In this document: positions 8,268-16,335 of the stretch, one piece after another | Layout of the letters: each line of letters starts with the position of its first letter | Position numbering within the stretch: position 1 is the first letter of the stretch | DNA from: Berkiella sp964502705 | Lineage (GTDB): Bacteria; Pseudomonadota; Gammaproteobacteria; Berkiellales; Berkiellaceae | Assembly (NCBI GenBank): GCA_964502705.1 | Contig: CAZCXZ010000036.1 | Coordinates: 1 to 30,162, forward strand | DNA length: 30,162 bases | Direction: 5' to 3' | Position numbers and translations under genes: made by a program | The notes under the pieces: generated by a model | Told to the model about the DNA's origin: nothing | Database searches by the model: none | The model's input: the letters and a program-made list of their open reading frames with translations, nothing else

Positions 8268-9182
8268 TTATGCTTTCAACCAGTCATGGGGTTGCAAGTA
8301 CTTTTCGTAAAGGATCGCTTCTTTCGATGTGGGCTCTGGTTGCCATTGATATGCAAAGGAGACGTTTGGCGGTAACGACATTAAAATTGATTCTGTACGC
8401 CCACCTGATTGTAAACCGAATAAAGTCCCTCGATCGTAGACTAAATTAAATTCAACATAACGCCCTCTGCGATAGCGCTGAAAGGACTGCTCATTGGCGG
8501 TAAAAGGCATTTGATACCGCTTCGCCAAGATGGGACCATAAGCTTGCCAAAAATGATCTCCCACCGATTGCAGATAGGCAAAACATTTTGCAAAATCCCA
8601 ACCCCACGTTTGGCTGTTAAGATCATCAAAAAATAAACCACCAACACCGCGGGTTTCTTGTCGGTGCGGTAAATAAAAATATTTATCTGCCCAATCTTTG
8701 TAGTTTTGATAAATATCCTTGCCAAAATCATCACAGGCTTTTCTCGCCGTTTGATGCCAAGACACAACATCTTCGTGAAAGGGATAATAAGGTGTTAAAT
8801 CAAAACCACCACCAAACCACCAAATAGGATCGCTATTTTCTTTAAAAGCGATGAAAAAACGCACATTCATATGACAAGTGGGAACATAAGGGTTTTTGGG
8901 ATGTATAACCGAAGAGACGCCCATTGCCTCAAACTGACGTCCCGCTAATTCAGGTCGATGATTAGTCGCAGAAGGGGGTAAGTTCTCCCCCATCACATGC
9001 GAAAAATTGACGCCTGCACTATCAAAAACATCGCCATGCTGTAAAACACGTGTGACACCACCACCACCTGCTTGGCGCTGCCATTCATCTTGATGTATCA
9101 ACACCTTAGGTTCATAGGCTTGTATCGCGTTACACAGTGTATTCTGCAATGACAATAAATAGCGCTTAACATCTGTTTGCAT
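8268..9182 (-). CDS. hemF: Oxygen-dependent coproporphyrinogen III oxidase
   Basis: This 304-residue enzyme matches the family length. It performs the O2-dependent oxidative decarboxylation of coproporphyrinogen III to protoporphyrinogen IX in haem synthesis, in the cytoplasm. Diagnostic stretches are the QAGGGGVTRVL loop, SVIHPKNPYVPTCHMN with H94 and H104, WWFGGGFDLTPYYP, and the signature FNLVYDRGTLFGLQSGGRTE followed by ILMSLPP. The start codon overlaps the purE stop (TAATG), so translation is probably coupled to purE. It is the last gene of the minus-strand run from 14756. Presence of the aerobic form shows that the organism can make haem with oxygen; no hemN is visible in this window. 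Confidence 0.97.
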   Translation of the reverse strand: MQTDVKRYLLSLQNTLCNAIQAYEPKVLIHQDEWQRQAGGGGVTRVLQHGDVFDSAGVNFSHVMGENLPPSATNHRPELAGRQFEAMGVSSVIHPKNPYVPTCHMNVRFFIAFKENSDPIWWFGGGFDLTPYYPFHEDVVSWHQTARKACDDFGKDIYQNYKDWADKYFYLPHRQETRGVGGLFFDDLNSQTWGWDFAKCFAYLQSVGDHFWQAYGPILAKRYQMPFTANEQSFQRYRRGRYVEFNLVYDRGTLFGLQSGGRTESILMSLPPNVSFAYQWQPEPTSKEAILYEKYLQPHDWLKA

Positions 9183-9688
9183 TACTGGCTCATTTGTTCT
9201 TGTAGGGCTTCATTCTTTTTCATAATTTTATTTGCGTTATCTTGGCGTAACTGCAATAAACGTTTCGCAATGTGGGGATCTTGTAACCCAAGAATTTGCC
9301 CACTCAAAATGCCGGCATTTTGCGCGCCCGCTTTGCCAATTGCTACGCATGCAACAGGGATGCCACCTGGCATTTGTACCGTTGCCAACAGAGCATCCAT
9401 TCCTTGTAAACTACCACCATCCATTGGTACGCCAATCACTGGTTTGACCGTGTGTGCAGCAACGAAGCCTGCTAAATGTGCGGCAAGACCTGCGGCACAA
9501 ACAAAAACCGCACAGCCACGTTTGTCTGCATCTAACACGTAGGCTTGCGTTTCACTCGGTGTACGATGCGCCGAAGAAACACGAATTTCAAAGGCAATTT
9601 CGAGGGATTTCAATACATCAACTGTGCTTTGCATAACAGGCAAATCACTATCGGACCCCATTAAAATGGCCACAAAAGGCTTATTCAT
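9182..9688 (-). CDS. purE: N5-carboxyaminoimidazole ribonucleotide mutase (class I PurE)
   Basis: This 168-residue protein has the short class I PurE form that rearranges N5-CAIR to CAIR in de novo purine synthesis. The MGSDSD motif (10-15) binds substrate, SSAHRTP carries the catalytic histidine H41, and AGLAAHLAGFVAA plus GVPMDGGSLQG are typical. Class I PurE normally works with PurK, and purK often sits beside it; no purK is next to it here, so it should lie elsewhere in the genome. The gene starts 17 bp after topA and its stop overlaps the hemF start by one base. The C-terminal tail (NANKIMKKNEALQEQMSQ) is polar and not part of the core. Confidence 0.96.
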   Translation of the reverse strand: MNKPFVAILMGSDSDLPVMQSTVDVLKSLEIAFEIRVSSAHRTPSETQAYVLDADKRGCAVFVCAAGLAAHLAGFVAAHTVKPVIGVPMDGGSLQGMDALLATVQMPGGIPVACVAIGKAGAQNAGILSGQILGLQDPHIAKRLLQLRQDNANKIMKKNEALQEQMSQ

Positions 9689-9705
9689 GATATTTCAACT
9701 CTCAG

Positions 9706-11988
9706 TTATGTTTCGTCGTAAGGCTCAGCGAACTTACAACTCTGCTGTGGGCAAACCCTTTCCGTGCCATTTTTCTTAGTGGTTTTTACCGCTGTAATTG
9801 GCCATGCACAGGTAGGGCAAGGTTCATTAAGCGGCTGATACCATAAGGCGTATTTACAATCCGGATAACGCGAGCACGAAAAGAATATTTTTCCTTGGCG
9901 GGATTTGCGTTTTAAAATACTCCCCTCTTTACAGGAAGGGCACTGAACATTGGTATCTTCTGGTTTCTCTAATGGCTCAATAAATTTACATTCAGGATAA
10001 CTACTGCAGCCAATAAATTTACCGTATTTACCTTTTTTGATCTGCAAAGGCGAATTACAGGTTGGACATAAGCGTCCTTCAACGATTTCGGGTTTGGCTT
10101 CTTCGCTGCTACCATCTTCTAGGCTGCGAGTATAATCACATTCTGGGTAACTGGTGCAGCCGATGAAGCGTCCTCTTCTGCCTAAACGAATCGATAAAGC
10201 ACCACTACATTGTGGACATTTTTCATCAATGGGCTCTTGTGTGACATCTTTACGTTGAACGTTTTCTTGGGTCTCTTTCACCAAGTTGATAAAGGGCTGC
10301 CAGAATTCATGCAGTACTGGGCGCCATTCTTTTTCACCGCGGGAGACTTCATCAAGCTCATCTTCAAGCTGCGCTGTAAAACCATAATCGACATATTGCT
10401 GAAAATAAGTGGTTAAAAAGCGATTGACCACGCGGCCCACATCGGTTGGATGGAAGCGCTTATTTTCTAAATTAGCATATTCACGTTGTTGCAGTGTGCT
10501 GATAATGGTTGCATACGTCGAAGGACGACCGATGCCATATTCTTCCATGGTTTTAACTAATGTTGCTTCAGAATAACGAGGCGGTGGCTCAGTGAAATGT
10601 TGTTCACCCCGAATGTCGATGATCGGTAATACATCGCCCTCTTTAAGCGGCGGAAGCATTTTGCCTCCATCCTCTTTTTTAGCATCGTCGATGCCTTCTT
10701 CATACACTTGCAAGAAACCTGGGATTGCGATGATAGATCCGTTGGCTCTAAATAAGTGGCCTTCCCCGGAACTCAAATCGACAGCAACGGTATCAATGGT
10801 TGCTGGGATCATTTGGCAAGCAATGGTTCGCTTCCATATGAGGTTATAGAGTTTGTACTGATCTGCACTTAATGCATGCTTAATATCATCAGGGTGCAAG
10901 CTCGCCGATGTAGGACGTATCGCTTCATGTGCTTCTTGTGCATTTTTAGCTTTGGTTTTATAAACGTGTGCAGTATCTGGCAATGTATCTTTACCGAATC
11001 GCGCTTCAATGGTTTCGCGAATTTCTTCAACTGCCACGCTGGCTAAGTTGACCGAGTCGGTTCTCATGTAGGTGATAAGACCTTGAGCGCCTTCACCAAT
11101 ATCGATACCTTCATAGAGTTGCTGTGCAATGCGCATGGTTCGGGCTGCACCAAAACCTAATTTACGAGATGCTTCCTGTTGTAAGGTAGATGTCGTAAAG
11201 GGCGCTGAAGGATTACGTTTGCGTTTCTTTTTCTCAATATTTTTAACAACCAACTTGCCTTTGCCTGCTTTCTTCAGGTCAGCAATAATACTGTTGGCTT
11301 GTTCACCCTCAGTGACAGAAAACTGCTTGAGCTTTTCACTGGCGTATTCAACTAATTTTGCGGTAAAGGGTTGTGAATCTTTAGTAACATCCGCCTCAAT
11401 CGTCCAATACTCACGCGCTATAAATTTCTCGATTTCTAATTCACGCTCAACAATCATGCGCAGTGCCGGGCTTTGTACGCGCCCTGCAGATAATCCTGGA
11501 CGAACTTTACGCCATAATAGTGGCGACAAATTGAAGCCCACCAAATAATCTAATGCGCGACGTGCTTGCTGTGCATTAACCAGATCCATCGATAATTCAC
11601 GAGCATGATCAATCGCTTCAATAATCGCGGATTTCGTAATTTCATGGAAAACCACACGATGTACGGGCTTATCTTTTAATAAGCCTTTCTCTTTCATGAG
11701 TTCGCAAAGATGAAAGGCAATCGCCTCGCCTTCGCGGTCAGGGTCAGTTGCGAGCAATAATTCATCGACTTTCTTTAAAGCATCTGCAATCGCTTTGACC
11801 TGATTCGCATTTTTTTCAATCACCACATACTTCATGGCAAAATCATTTGCTGGGTCTACTGCACCTTCTTTAGGCAATAGATCGCGGACATGGCCATACG
11901 ATGCCAAGACCTGGTAGCCTTTTCCCAAATACTTTTTAATAGTTTTGGCTTTGGCAGGTGACTCGACCACGACCAAACGATTTACCAT
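9706..11988 (-). CDS. topA: DNA topoisomerase I (type IA) with four C-terminal zinc-ribbon units
   Basis: This 760-residue enzyme relaxes negative supercoils through a transient 5'-phosphotyrosine. The Toprim domain starts at the N-terminus (VVVESPAKAKTI, with acidic TDPDREGEA at 81-89). The active-site tyrosine is Y307 in TYMRTDS, and GRPSTYATII lies in the core. The C-terminal roughly 175 residues contain four Cys4 modules: CPQC...CTSYPEC, CPTC...CSSYPEC, CPSC...CSRYPDC and a shorter CPTC...CPQQSC. It is somewhat shorter than E. coli TopA (865 residues). A Shine-Dalgarno AAGG is present about nine bases or more before the ATG. It lies 38 bp after smg. In E. coli the equivalent position between smg and aroE holds yrdD, a zinc-ribbon-only topA relative, so the locus is conserved. 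Confidence 0.98.
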   Translation of the reverse strand: MVNRLVVVESPAKAKTIKKYLGKGYQVLASYGHVRDLLPKEGAVDPANDFAMKYVVIEKNANQVKAIADALKKVDELLLATDPDREGEAIAFHLCELMKEKGLLKDKPVHRVVFHEITKSAIIEAIDHARELSMDLVNAQQARRALDYLVGFNLSPLLWRKVRPGLSAGRVQSPALRMIVERELEIEKFIAREYWTIEADVTKDSQPFTAKLVEYASEKLKQFSVTEGEQANSIIADLKKAGKGKLVVKNIEKKKRKRNPSAPFTTSTLQQEASRKLGFGAARTMRIAQQLYEGIDIGEGAQGLITYMRTDSVNLASVAVEEIRETIEARFGKDTLPDTAHVYKTKAKNAQEAHEAIRPTSASLHPDDIKHALSADQYKLYNLIWKRTIACQMIPATIDTVAVDLSSGEGHLFRANGSIIAIPGFLQVYEEGIDDAKKEDGGKMLPPLKEGDVLPIIDIRGEQHFTEPPPRYSEATLVKTMEEYGIGRPSTYATIISTLQQREYANLENKRFHPTDVGRVVNRFLTTYFQQYVDYGFTAQLEDELDEVSRGEKEWRPVLHEFWQPFINLVKETQENVQRKDVTQEPIDEKCPQCSGALSIRLGRRGRFIGCTSYPECDYTRSLEDGSSEEAKPEIVEGRLCPTCNSPLQIKKGKYGKFIGCSSYPECKFIEPLEKPEDTNVQCPSCKEGSILKRKSRQGKIFFSCSRYPDCKYALWYQPLNEPCPTCAWPITAVKTTKKNGTERVCPQQSCKFAEPYDET

Positions 11989-12026
11989 GTTAAAACTAAC
12001 CTTATTCTATAAAGTCTGACCAAGGC

Positions 12027-12509
12027 CTAGTGAATGACACTATCAGCCAATTCGTCGTTCATTAATTCTTCTATCCATGGCAGCATTTCATCTTGCGGCG
12101 CTTTATTCAGCATCACAAGGCCGATGATGCGCTTAAATTGCTGCAAACTTAAGCTATCGGCTTCTATCGCCATCGCTCGATCGATAATAATTTCTCGGAC
12201 GCCGGCATCGAGCAACCCCATGGCTTCGAGATTATGTAAATAGCCACGACAAGCCATATCCAATTTCGCCTGCTCAACCTGTGCATAGACCCGGATTGAA
12301 TTACCTGGTTTCTGAATTAAGGTTGCTGCCAGCCGCTCTATCTCAGCTAACTCTCCTAGCCAGTCAAAAGCAAGACTTATTTCTTTGGCATCAAAGCCCG
12401 CTTCTTCCAACTCGCAGGTTAAGGACTTCTCATCGAGCAAGGTGTCTTCACTAACACTAAGGTAGTTATCAAATAAAAACATCAACACTTCTATGACATT
12501 TGCTTTCAT
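12027..12509 (-). CDS. smg: Smg family protein (DUF494)
   Basis: This 160-residue, helical, strongly acidic protein matches the Smg/DUF494 family: MKANVIEVLMFLFDNYL at the N-terminus, the EEAGFDAKEISLAFDWL segment and a C-terminal ALxADSLSLQQFKRIIGLVMLN-like block. The biochemical function of the family is unknown. It lies almost always between dprA and topA-type genes, as here. The start has GGGAG seven bases upstream, placed inside the end of dprA. The dprA stop is only two bases before the smg ATG, which suggests translational coupling. Confidence 0.93.
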   Translation of the reverse strand: MKANVIEVLMFLFDNYLSVSEDTLLDEKSLTCELEEAGFDAKEISLAFDWLGELAEIERLAATLIQKPGNSIRVYAQVEQAKLDMACRGYLHNLEAMGLLDAGVREIIIDRAMAIEADSLSLQQFKRIIGLVMLNKAPQDEMLPWIEELMNDELADSVIH

Positions 12510-12511
12510 GG

Positions 12512-13624
12512 TTAGTCTCCCGTTGCAACTCGGACATAACCGCCGGGTACCGCTACGACGATCCCCCGGAGCTCTAATTCTAATAGCATCGAGGAAACCT
12601 CTTGCGCGGTCAATCCTGATTTCACAACAATGCTATCAATTGGGGTACAGACTTCATCTATATGGTGATAAAGCGCCCCCTTTTCAATTTTAATCTCAGT
12701 TGTCTGCCTTTTTTTGGAGGGGACTACTTTCTGGCATACGGCCAGTTCTTCCAAGATATGCTCGACGCTCTCAACACATTTTGCTCCCTGACGGATCAAG
12801 TGATTACACCCCTTAGACATTGGGTTATGAATTGAGCCTGGCAAGGAAAAAATCTCCTTCCCTTGTTCTAAAGCATAGTTCGCGGTTATCAAAGAACCAC
12901 TCTTTAAGGTGGACTCTACAACCAACACGCCTAACGAAAGGCCGCTAATGATACGATTGCGGCGTGGAAAATGTGCAGGCTTAGGCGCTGTACCGATTGG
13001 AAACTCTGATACTAATGCACCTTGTTCAGTAATATTGGCTGCCAACGATTGGTGAGAGCGTGGATAAATGTGATCTAAACCACTTCCTAATACAGCAATG
13101 GTCACGCCCCCAGCTGCCAGCGCCCCTTCATGACTTGCAGCATCAATCCCTAGAGCAAGGCCACTCGTTATGACTAAGCCCTGTTCTGCAAGCGCATAAG
13201 AAAACTGGCTTGCATTCTCTTTGCCTTGCTTGGATGCATTACGGCTACCGACCATGGCGATTTGCGGCTTCTGCAATACCTCTGGCACGCCCTGAACAAA
13301 TAAGATCTGCGGCGCAGAATGAATTTCTTTGAGTAGGCATGGATAGTCAGGATGAGCCCACGTCAAAATATGGCAATTTGCCGTTTGCCAGCGAAGATCT
13401 TTTTCAACACCTTGCCAATCTAATATAGGACGATCGATGCCATGTGTTTGGCACCAATGAATCAGTTCGCTTGTCGGTTGCTCACCAGAAAAGTAATTCG
13501 ACAAACTTTTTTCTTGTTGCCACAAAGCTGCAAAACGCCGTGGGCCAAGGCCTGGCATACGATTAAGCACGAGCCAGTAAGGAAGCTCTTTTGGGCTTTG
13601 CTCTATCACTGCTAAACAAACCAA
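12512..13624 (-). CDS. dprA: DNA processing protein DprA (natural-transformation RecA loader), non-ATG start
   Basis: This protein of up to 370 residues protects incoming single-stranded DNA and loads RecA on it during transformation. It has a SAM-like N-terminal region (MPGLGPRRF), a Rossmann-fold core (about 121-290) with MVGSRNAS, SGLALGIDAASHEGAL, SEFPIGTAPKPAHFPRRNRIISGLS and GSLITANYALEQGKEIFSLPG, and a C-terminal winged-helix (DML1-like) domain ending VVAVPGGYVRVA. The start is uncertain: a stop lies directly before TTG 13624, GTG 13609 is the next candidate, and the first ATG (codon 23) would cut into the conserved N-terminus. Neither non-ATG start has a clear Shine-Dalgarno. It is 34 bp after the LysM gene stop. 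A complete frame implies at least latent competence. Confidence 0.95.
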   Translation of the reverse strand: MVCLAVIEQSPKELPYWLVLNRMPGLGPRRFAALWQQEKSLSNYFSGEQPTSELIHWCQTHGIDRPILDWQGVEKDLRWQTANCHILTWAHPDYPCLLKEIHSAPQILFVQGVPEVLQKPQIAMVGSRNASKQGKENASQFSYALAEQGLVITSGLALGIDAASHEGALAAGGVTIAVLGSGLDHIYPRSHQSLAANITEQGALVSEFPIGTAPKPAHFPRRNRIISGLSLGVLVVESTLKSGSLITANYALEQGKEIFSLPGSIHNPMSKGCNHLIRQGAKCVESVEHILEELAVCQKVVPSKKRQTTEIKIEKGALYHHIDEVCTPIDSIVVKSGLTAQEVSSMLLELELRGIVVAVPGGYVRVATGD

Positions 13625-13658
13625 CTACACGCCAAGAAGCGCTTTCAAGGGCGCTAGT

Positions 13659-14756
13659 TTATGACCTGGCGACGTCATCAAGCAAATAAATTGGTCTGGT
13701 GGCCTTCATAACGAGAGCGTAACTCACTTTATCGAACACTCTAAACACGACACAGGTTCCTACATCCAGAGGCGGAAAGCATAACTTACGATCATTTTCA
13801 TAGGTTAAGCGGGGTGGTAAATCTTTTTGGGTCTGATATATGGACAACACATCACCCACTTCACGCTCTAAATCTTCTCCACCGGTGAGCACGATCACTT
13901 GATACTGACCAATCTGAGAAATGCCCCCAAATACCGACACAATCTGCCCTAGCCCCTTGTTAACCGGTAGTTTAGGCATGAAATAAGGATCGACTTGTTC
14001 ATAGAGCGTTTCAATAATGCGATCACCAATTTTCACTTCTTCATAACTTTCTCTTAAAATCATGCTAGATGGCTCACCTAGTTTTTCAATCTCGGCTTTA
14101 CCAACGACGATGCCTTCTATGCCAATCAATTTTTCCTTACAACATGGCTCGAGATAATCTTTTCCGGGGCGCACGACGGTAAAAATTTTATTATCATCGG
14201 ATGGGCATAAGTTGCTGACATAAACCCGGTCTCTTTCGCCTACCACGAGGTGATCTTCGTCTAATGCGACAATTTTCGGACATTTTCCGGCTTCGCAGGC
14301 CGTTATCACGCGAGAGTGGTTAAAAAACGGACCAATAACACTTAAAGCAATGGTTGGAATGGGCTTGTCGACGGGTAACACTTTGACTCGGGGATGCAGT
14401 TTAATCACACCAGTTCTGGGATCGCGGGAACCTGTTGCGTGCCGGTTATAATAACCACGCTGCATACGAAGACATGGCTCACCATTTTCATAGACTAAAC
14501 TGATAATATCACCAGGAAAAATGCGATCGGGGTCCTTAATCTCGGGATTAGAACGCCAAAGTTGCTGCCATCTTCCGGGATCATTCAAGAATTTGCAGGC
14601 AATGTCCCACAATGTGTCGCCATCTTGCACGATGTAGGTTTGTGGAGAATTCTCATTAACCCATGGGTGGCGAGGCTCTTTGGCAAAGGCAACGGCCATC
14701 ATGACTGTCAAAATCATGGCCATGACCACTTTTAGTGGAACGGCATACCTTGTCAT
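13659..14756 (-). CDS. tsaP: LysM-domain exported protein, TsaP-like (secretin-associated peptidoglycan binder)
   Basis: This is a 365-residue exported protein. The ATG at 14756 is chosen because AAGGAG lies seven bases upstream; a TTG two codons earlier has no room for one. Residues 1-25 form a signal peptide ending AFA before KEP. One LysM domain follows (about 41-86: YIVQDGDTLWDIACKFL through RIFPGDIISL), then a mixed alpha/beta region with many cysteines. The layout and the GVIKLHPRVK/IPTIALSVIGPF segment resemble P. aeruginosa PA0020 (TsaP), which anchors the type IV pilus secretin PilQ to peptidoglycan. PA0020 also lies between def and dprA. LysM and export are clear; the TsaP assignment rests on context and resemblance. 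It is the first gene of the minus-strand run and divergent from def. Confidence 0.88.
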   Translation of the reverse strand: MTRYAVPLKVVMAMILTVMMAVAFAKEPRHPWVNENSPQTYIVQDGDTLWDIACKFLNDPGRWQQLWRSNPEIKDPDRIFPGDIISLVYENGEPCLRMQRGYYNRHATGSRDPRTGVIKLHPRVKVLPVDKPIPTIALSVIGPFFNHSRVITACEAGKCPKIVALDEDHLVVGERDRVYVSNLCPSDDNKIFTVVRPGKDYLEPCCKEKLIGIEGIVVGKAEIEKLGEPSSMILRESYEEVKIGDRIIETLYEQVDPYFMPKLPVNKGLGQIVSVFGGISQIGQYQVIVLTGGEDLEREVGDVLSIYQTQKDLPPRLTYENDRKLCFPPLDVGTCVVFRVFDKVSYALVMKATRPIYLLDDVARS

Positions 14757-14861
14757 CCGCAAACTCCTTCGCTACCTTTATCGGTCCCTGTACTTACAAT
14801 AGCTAAATTTATCACCGAAATAAAATTGGCTACAAAGCTAACATCGATATTAAAAAACTTG

Positions 14862-14867
14862 TATACT
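14862..14867 (+). promoter_or_regulatory. def: Candidate -10 box for def-fmt-rsmB
   Basis: TATACT stands 36 bp before the def ATG within ACTTGTATACTC (14857-14868). The same 12 bases occur at 1127-1138 in front of the gamma-CA gene. No good -35 is visible at 16-18 bp. A ribosome-binding AAGG lies about seven bases before the ATG. Confidence 0.35.
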
Positions 14868-14902
14868 CAGCAAGCGCTGAACATTGAGCAGTAAGGCTAC
14901 TT

Positions 14903-15406
14903 ATGACGACGTTGAAAGTTTATCATTATCCACACAAAGTGTTGCGAGAAGTCACGCCGCTTATTACCCAATTTGATGACCAGCTGGTTGCCACCACTAA
15001 AGAAATGATTGCCACGATGTATGCCGGAGATGGCTGTGGTCTTGCAGCACCTCAGGTGGGGTTAACCTTACGCTTATTTGTGATGGATGTTTCAAAAGAA
15101 GCCAACGAACCCCAGTGCTTTATCAATCCGGAAATTTTAGCAAGCGAAGGCCAAATTGCGCGTGAAGAAGGTTGTCTTTCGTTGCCTGGCGTTTATGCCA
15201 AAATCATGCGTGCCGCAAAAATTACCGTGCGCTATCAAGATGAGTATGGCCAATCACACACGGTGACAACGGATGGGTTAGCCGCACATTGTATTCAACA
15301 CGAGCTCGATCATCTCGATGGGATCTTAAATATTGACCGGCTCTCAAAATTAAAAAGAGCGCTTCTCCTTAAAAAATTAGAGAAATTGCAAAAAGCTACT
15401 TTATGA
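14903..15406 (+). CDS. def: Peptide deformylase
   Basis: This 167-residue enzyme removes the formyl group from the N-terminal Met of nascent proteins at the ribosome. All three family motifs are intact: GCGLAAPQVG (44-53), EGCLSLP with the metal-binding C91, and QHELDHLDG with H133, E134 and H137. Length equals that of E. coli Def. It overlaps fmt by 4 bp (ATGA), so deformylase and formyltransferase are translationally coupled, the usual arrangement. The gene is divergent from the TsaP-like gene, with 146 bp between their starts. Confidence 0.98.
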   Translation: MTTLKVYHYPHKVLREVTPLITQFDDQLVATTKEMIATMYAGDGCGLAAPQVGLTLRLFVMDVSKEANEPQCFINPEILASEGQIAREEGCLSLPGVYAKIMRAAKITVRYQDEYGQSHTVTTDGLAAHCIQHELDHLDGILNIDRLSKLKRALLLKKLEKLQKATL

Positions 15407-16332
15407 AAATTATTTTCGCTGGAACACCTGAATTTGCCAAAATACAACTAGAGGCTTTGTTATCACTCTCTCATGAGATTGTTGCGGTTTATACGCAACC
15501 AGACAAGCCGGCAGGTCGCGGACAACATCTGCAGATGAGTCCGGTAAAAACCTTAGCACTGGCACAAGGTTTACCTGTAGAGCAACCCACCTCTTTAAAA
15601 ACTGAAGAGGCTTTGGCAACACTCGCCAAATATCAGCCTGATGTGATGATTGTAGCGGCTTATGGTTTGATTTTACCTGAGGCTGTGTTAAAGCTGCCTC
15701 GTTATGGTTGTATTAATGTTCATGCATCGAAATTGCCGCGCTGGCGCGGTGCCTCACCCATTCAACAAGCCATTTTAGCGGGTGATAAAGAAACCGGTAT
15801 TACGCTAATGCGCATGGACAAAGGGCTAGATACCGGCAATATTCTCGCAACCGGCGATATTGACATTCTTGACACAGACACGTCTGAAACGCTGCATGAT
15901 AAATTAGCGATCCAAGGCGGTAAGATGTTGTTTCACATTTTAGATGAAATTGTCGATTTACCTGGCGAACAGCAGCCTGAAGATGGTGTAACATACGCTC
16001 CCAAAATCAGCAAAAATGCAGGCAATATTCAGTGGGAACAATCCGCCAAAGTGATTGATAGACAGATTCGTGCTTACACACCATGGCCAATTGCACAAAC
16101 CCTTATCGAGGGTCAAGTACTGCGTATACTCGATGCAAAACCGCTAACGCATTCCCATTCTGAAGCCGCAGGCACCATTCTTTCACAGACAGCCCAAGGC
16201 ATTGAAGTTGCCACAGGTGAAGGAACGCTTCTTATCACGCGTGCACAAATGTCTGGCAAAAAAGCGCTTCCCATGTCTGACATATTAAAAGGCCATGCTG
16301 TATTATTTTCCCCCTCAAAGAAATTAGGCTAA
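15403..16332 (+). CDS. fmt: Methionyl-tRNA formyltransferase
   Basis: This 309-residue enzyme transfers a formyl group from 10-formyl-THF to Met-tRNA(fMet) for initiation. The catalytic triad is visible as N105 and H107 in NVHASKLPRWRGASPIQ and D143 in MDKGLDTG, matching E. coli N106, H108 and D144. The N-terminal FAGTPEFA begins the Rossmann domain, and a C-terminal OB-like tRNA-binding domain runs from about 205. It overlaps def by 4 bp and is followed three bases later by rsmB. Confidence 0.98.
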   Translation: MKIIFAGTPEFAKIQLEALLSLSHEIVAVYTQPDKPAGRGQHLQMSPVKTLALAQGLPVEQPTSLKTEEALATLAKYQPDVMIVAAYGLILPEAVLKLPRYGCINVHASKLPRWRGASPIQQAILAGDKETGITLMRMDKGLDTGNILATGDIDILDTDTSETLHDKLAIQGGKMLFHILDEIVDLPGEQQPEDGVTYAPKISKNAGNIQWEQSAKVIDRQIRAYTPWPIAQTLIEGQVLRILDAKPLTHSHSEAAGTILSQTAQGIEVATGEGTLLITRAQMSGKKALPMSDILKGHAVLFSPSKKLG

Positions 16333-16335
16333 TTC

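Noticed and set aside
14926..14934. Perfect DnaA-box sequence TTATCCACA
   Set aside because: It lies alone in the def coding sequence (YHYPHK); near matches at about 16436 (rsmB) and 27348 (gyrB) are also in genes and far apart. No AT-rich unwinding region or cluster, so no oriC is called.
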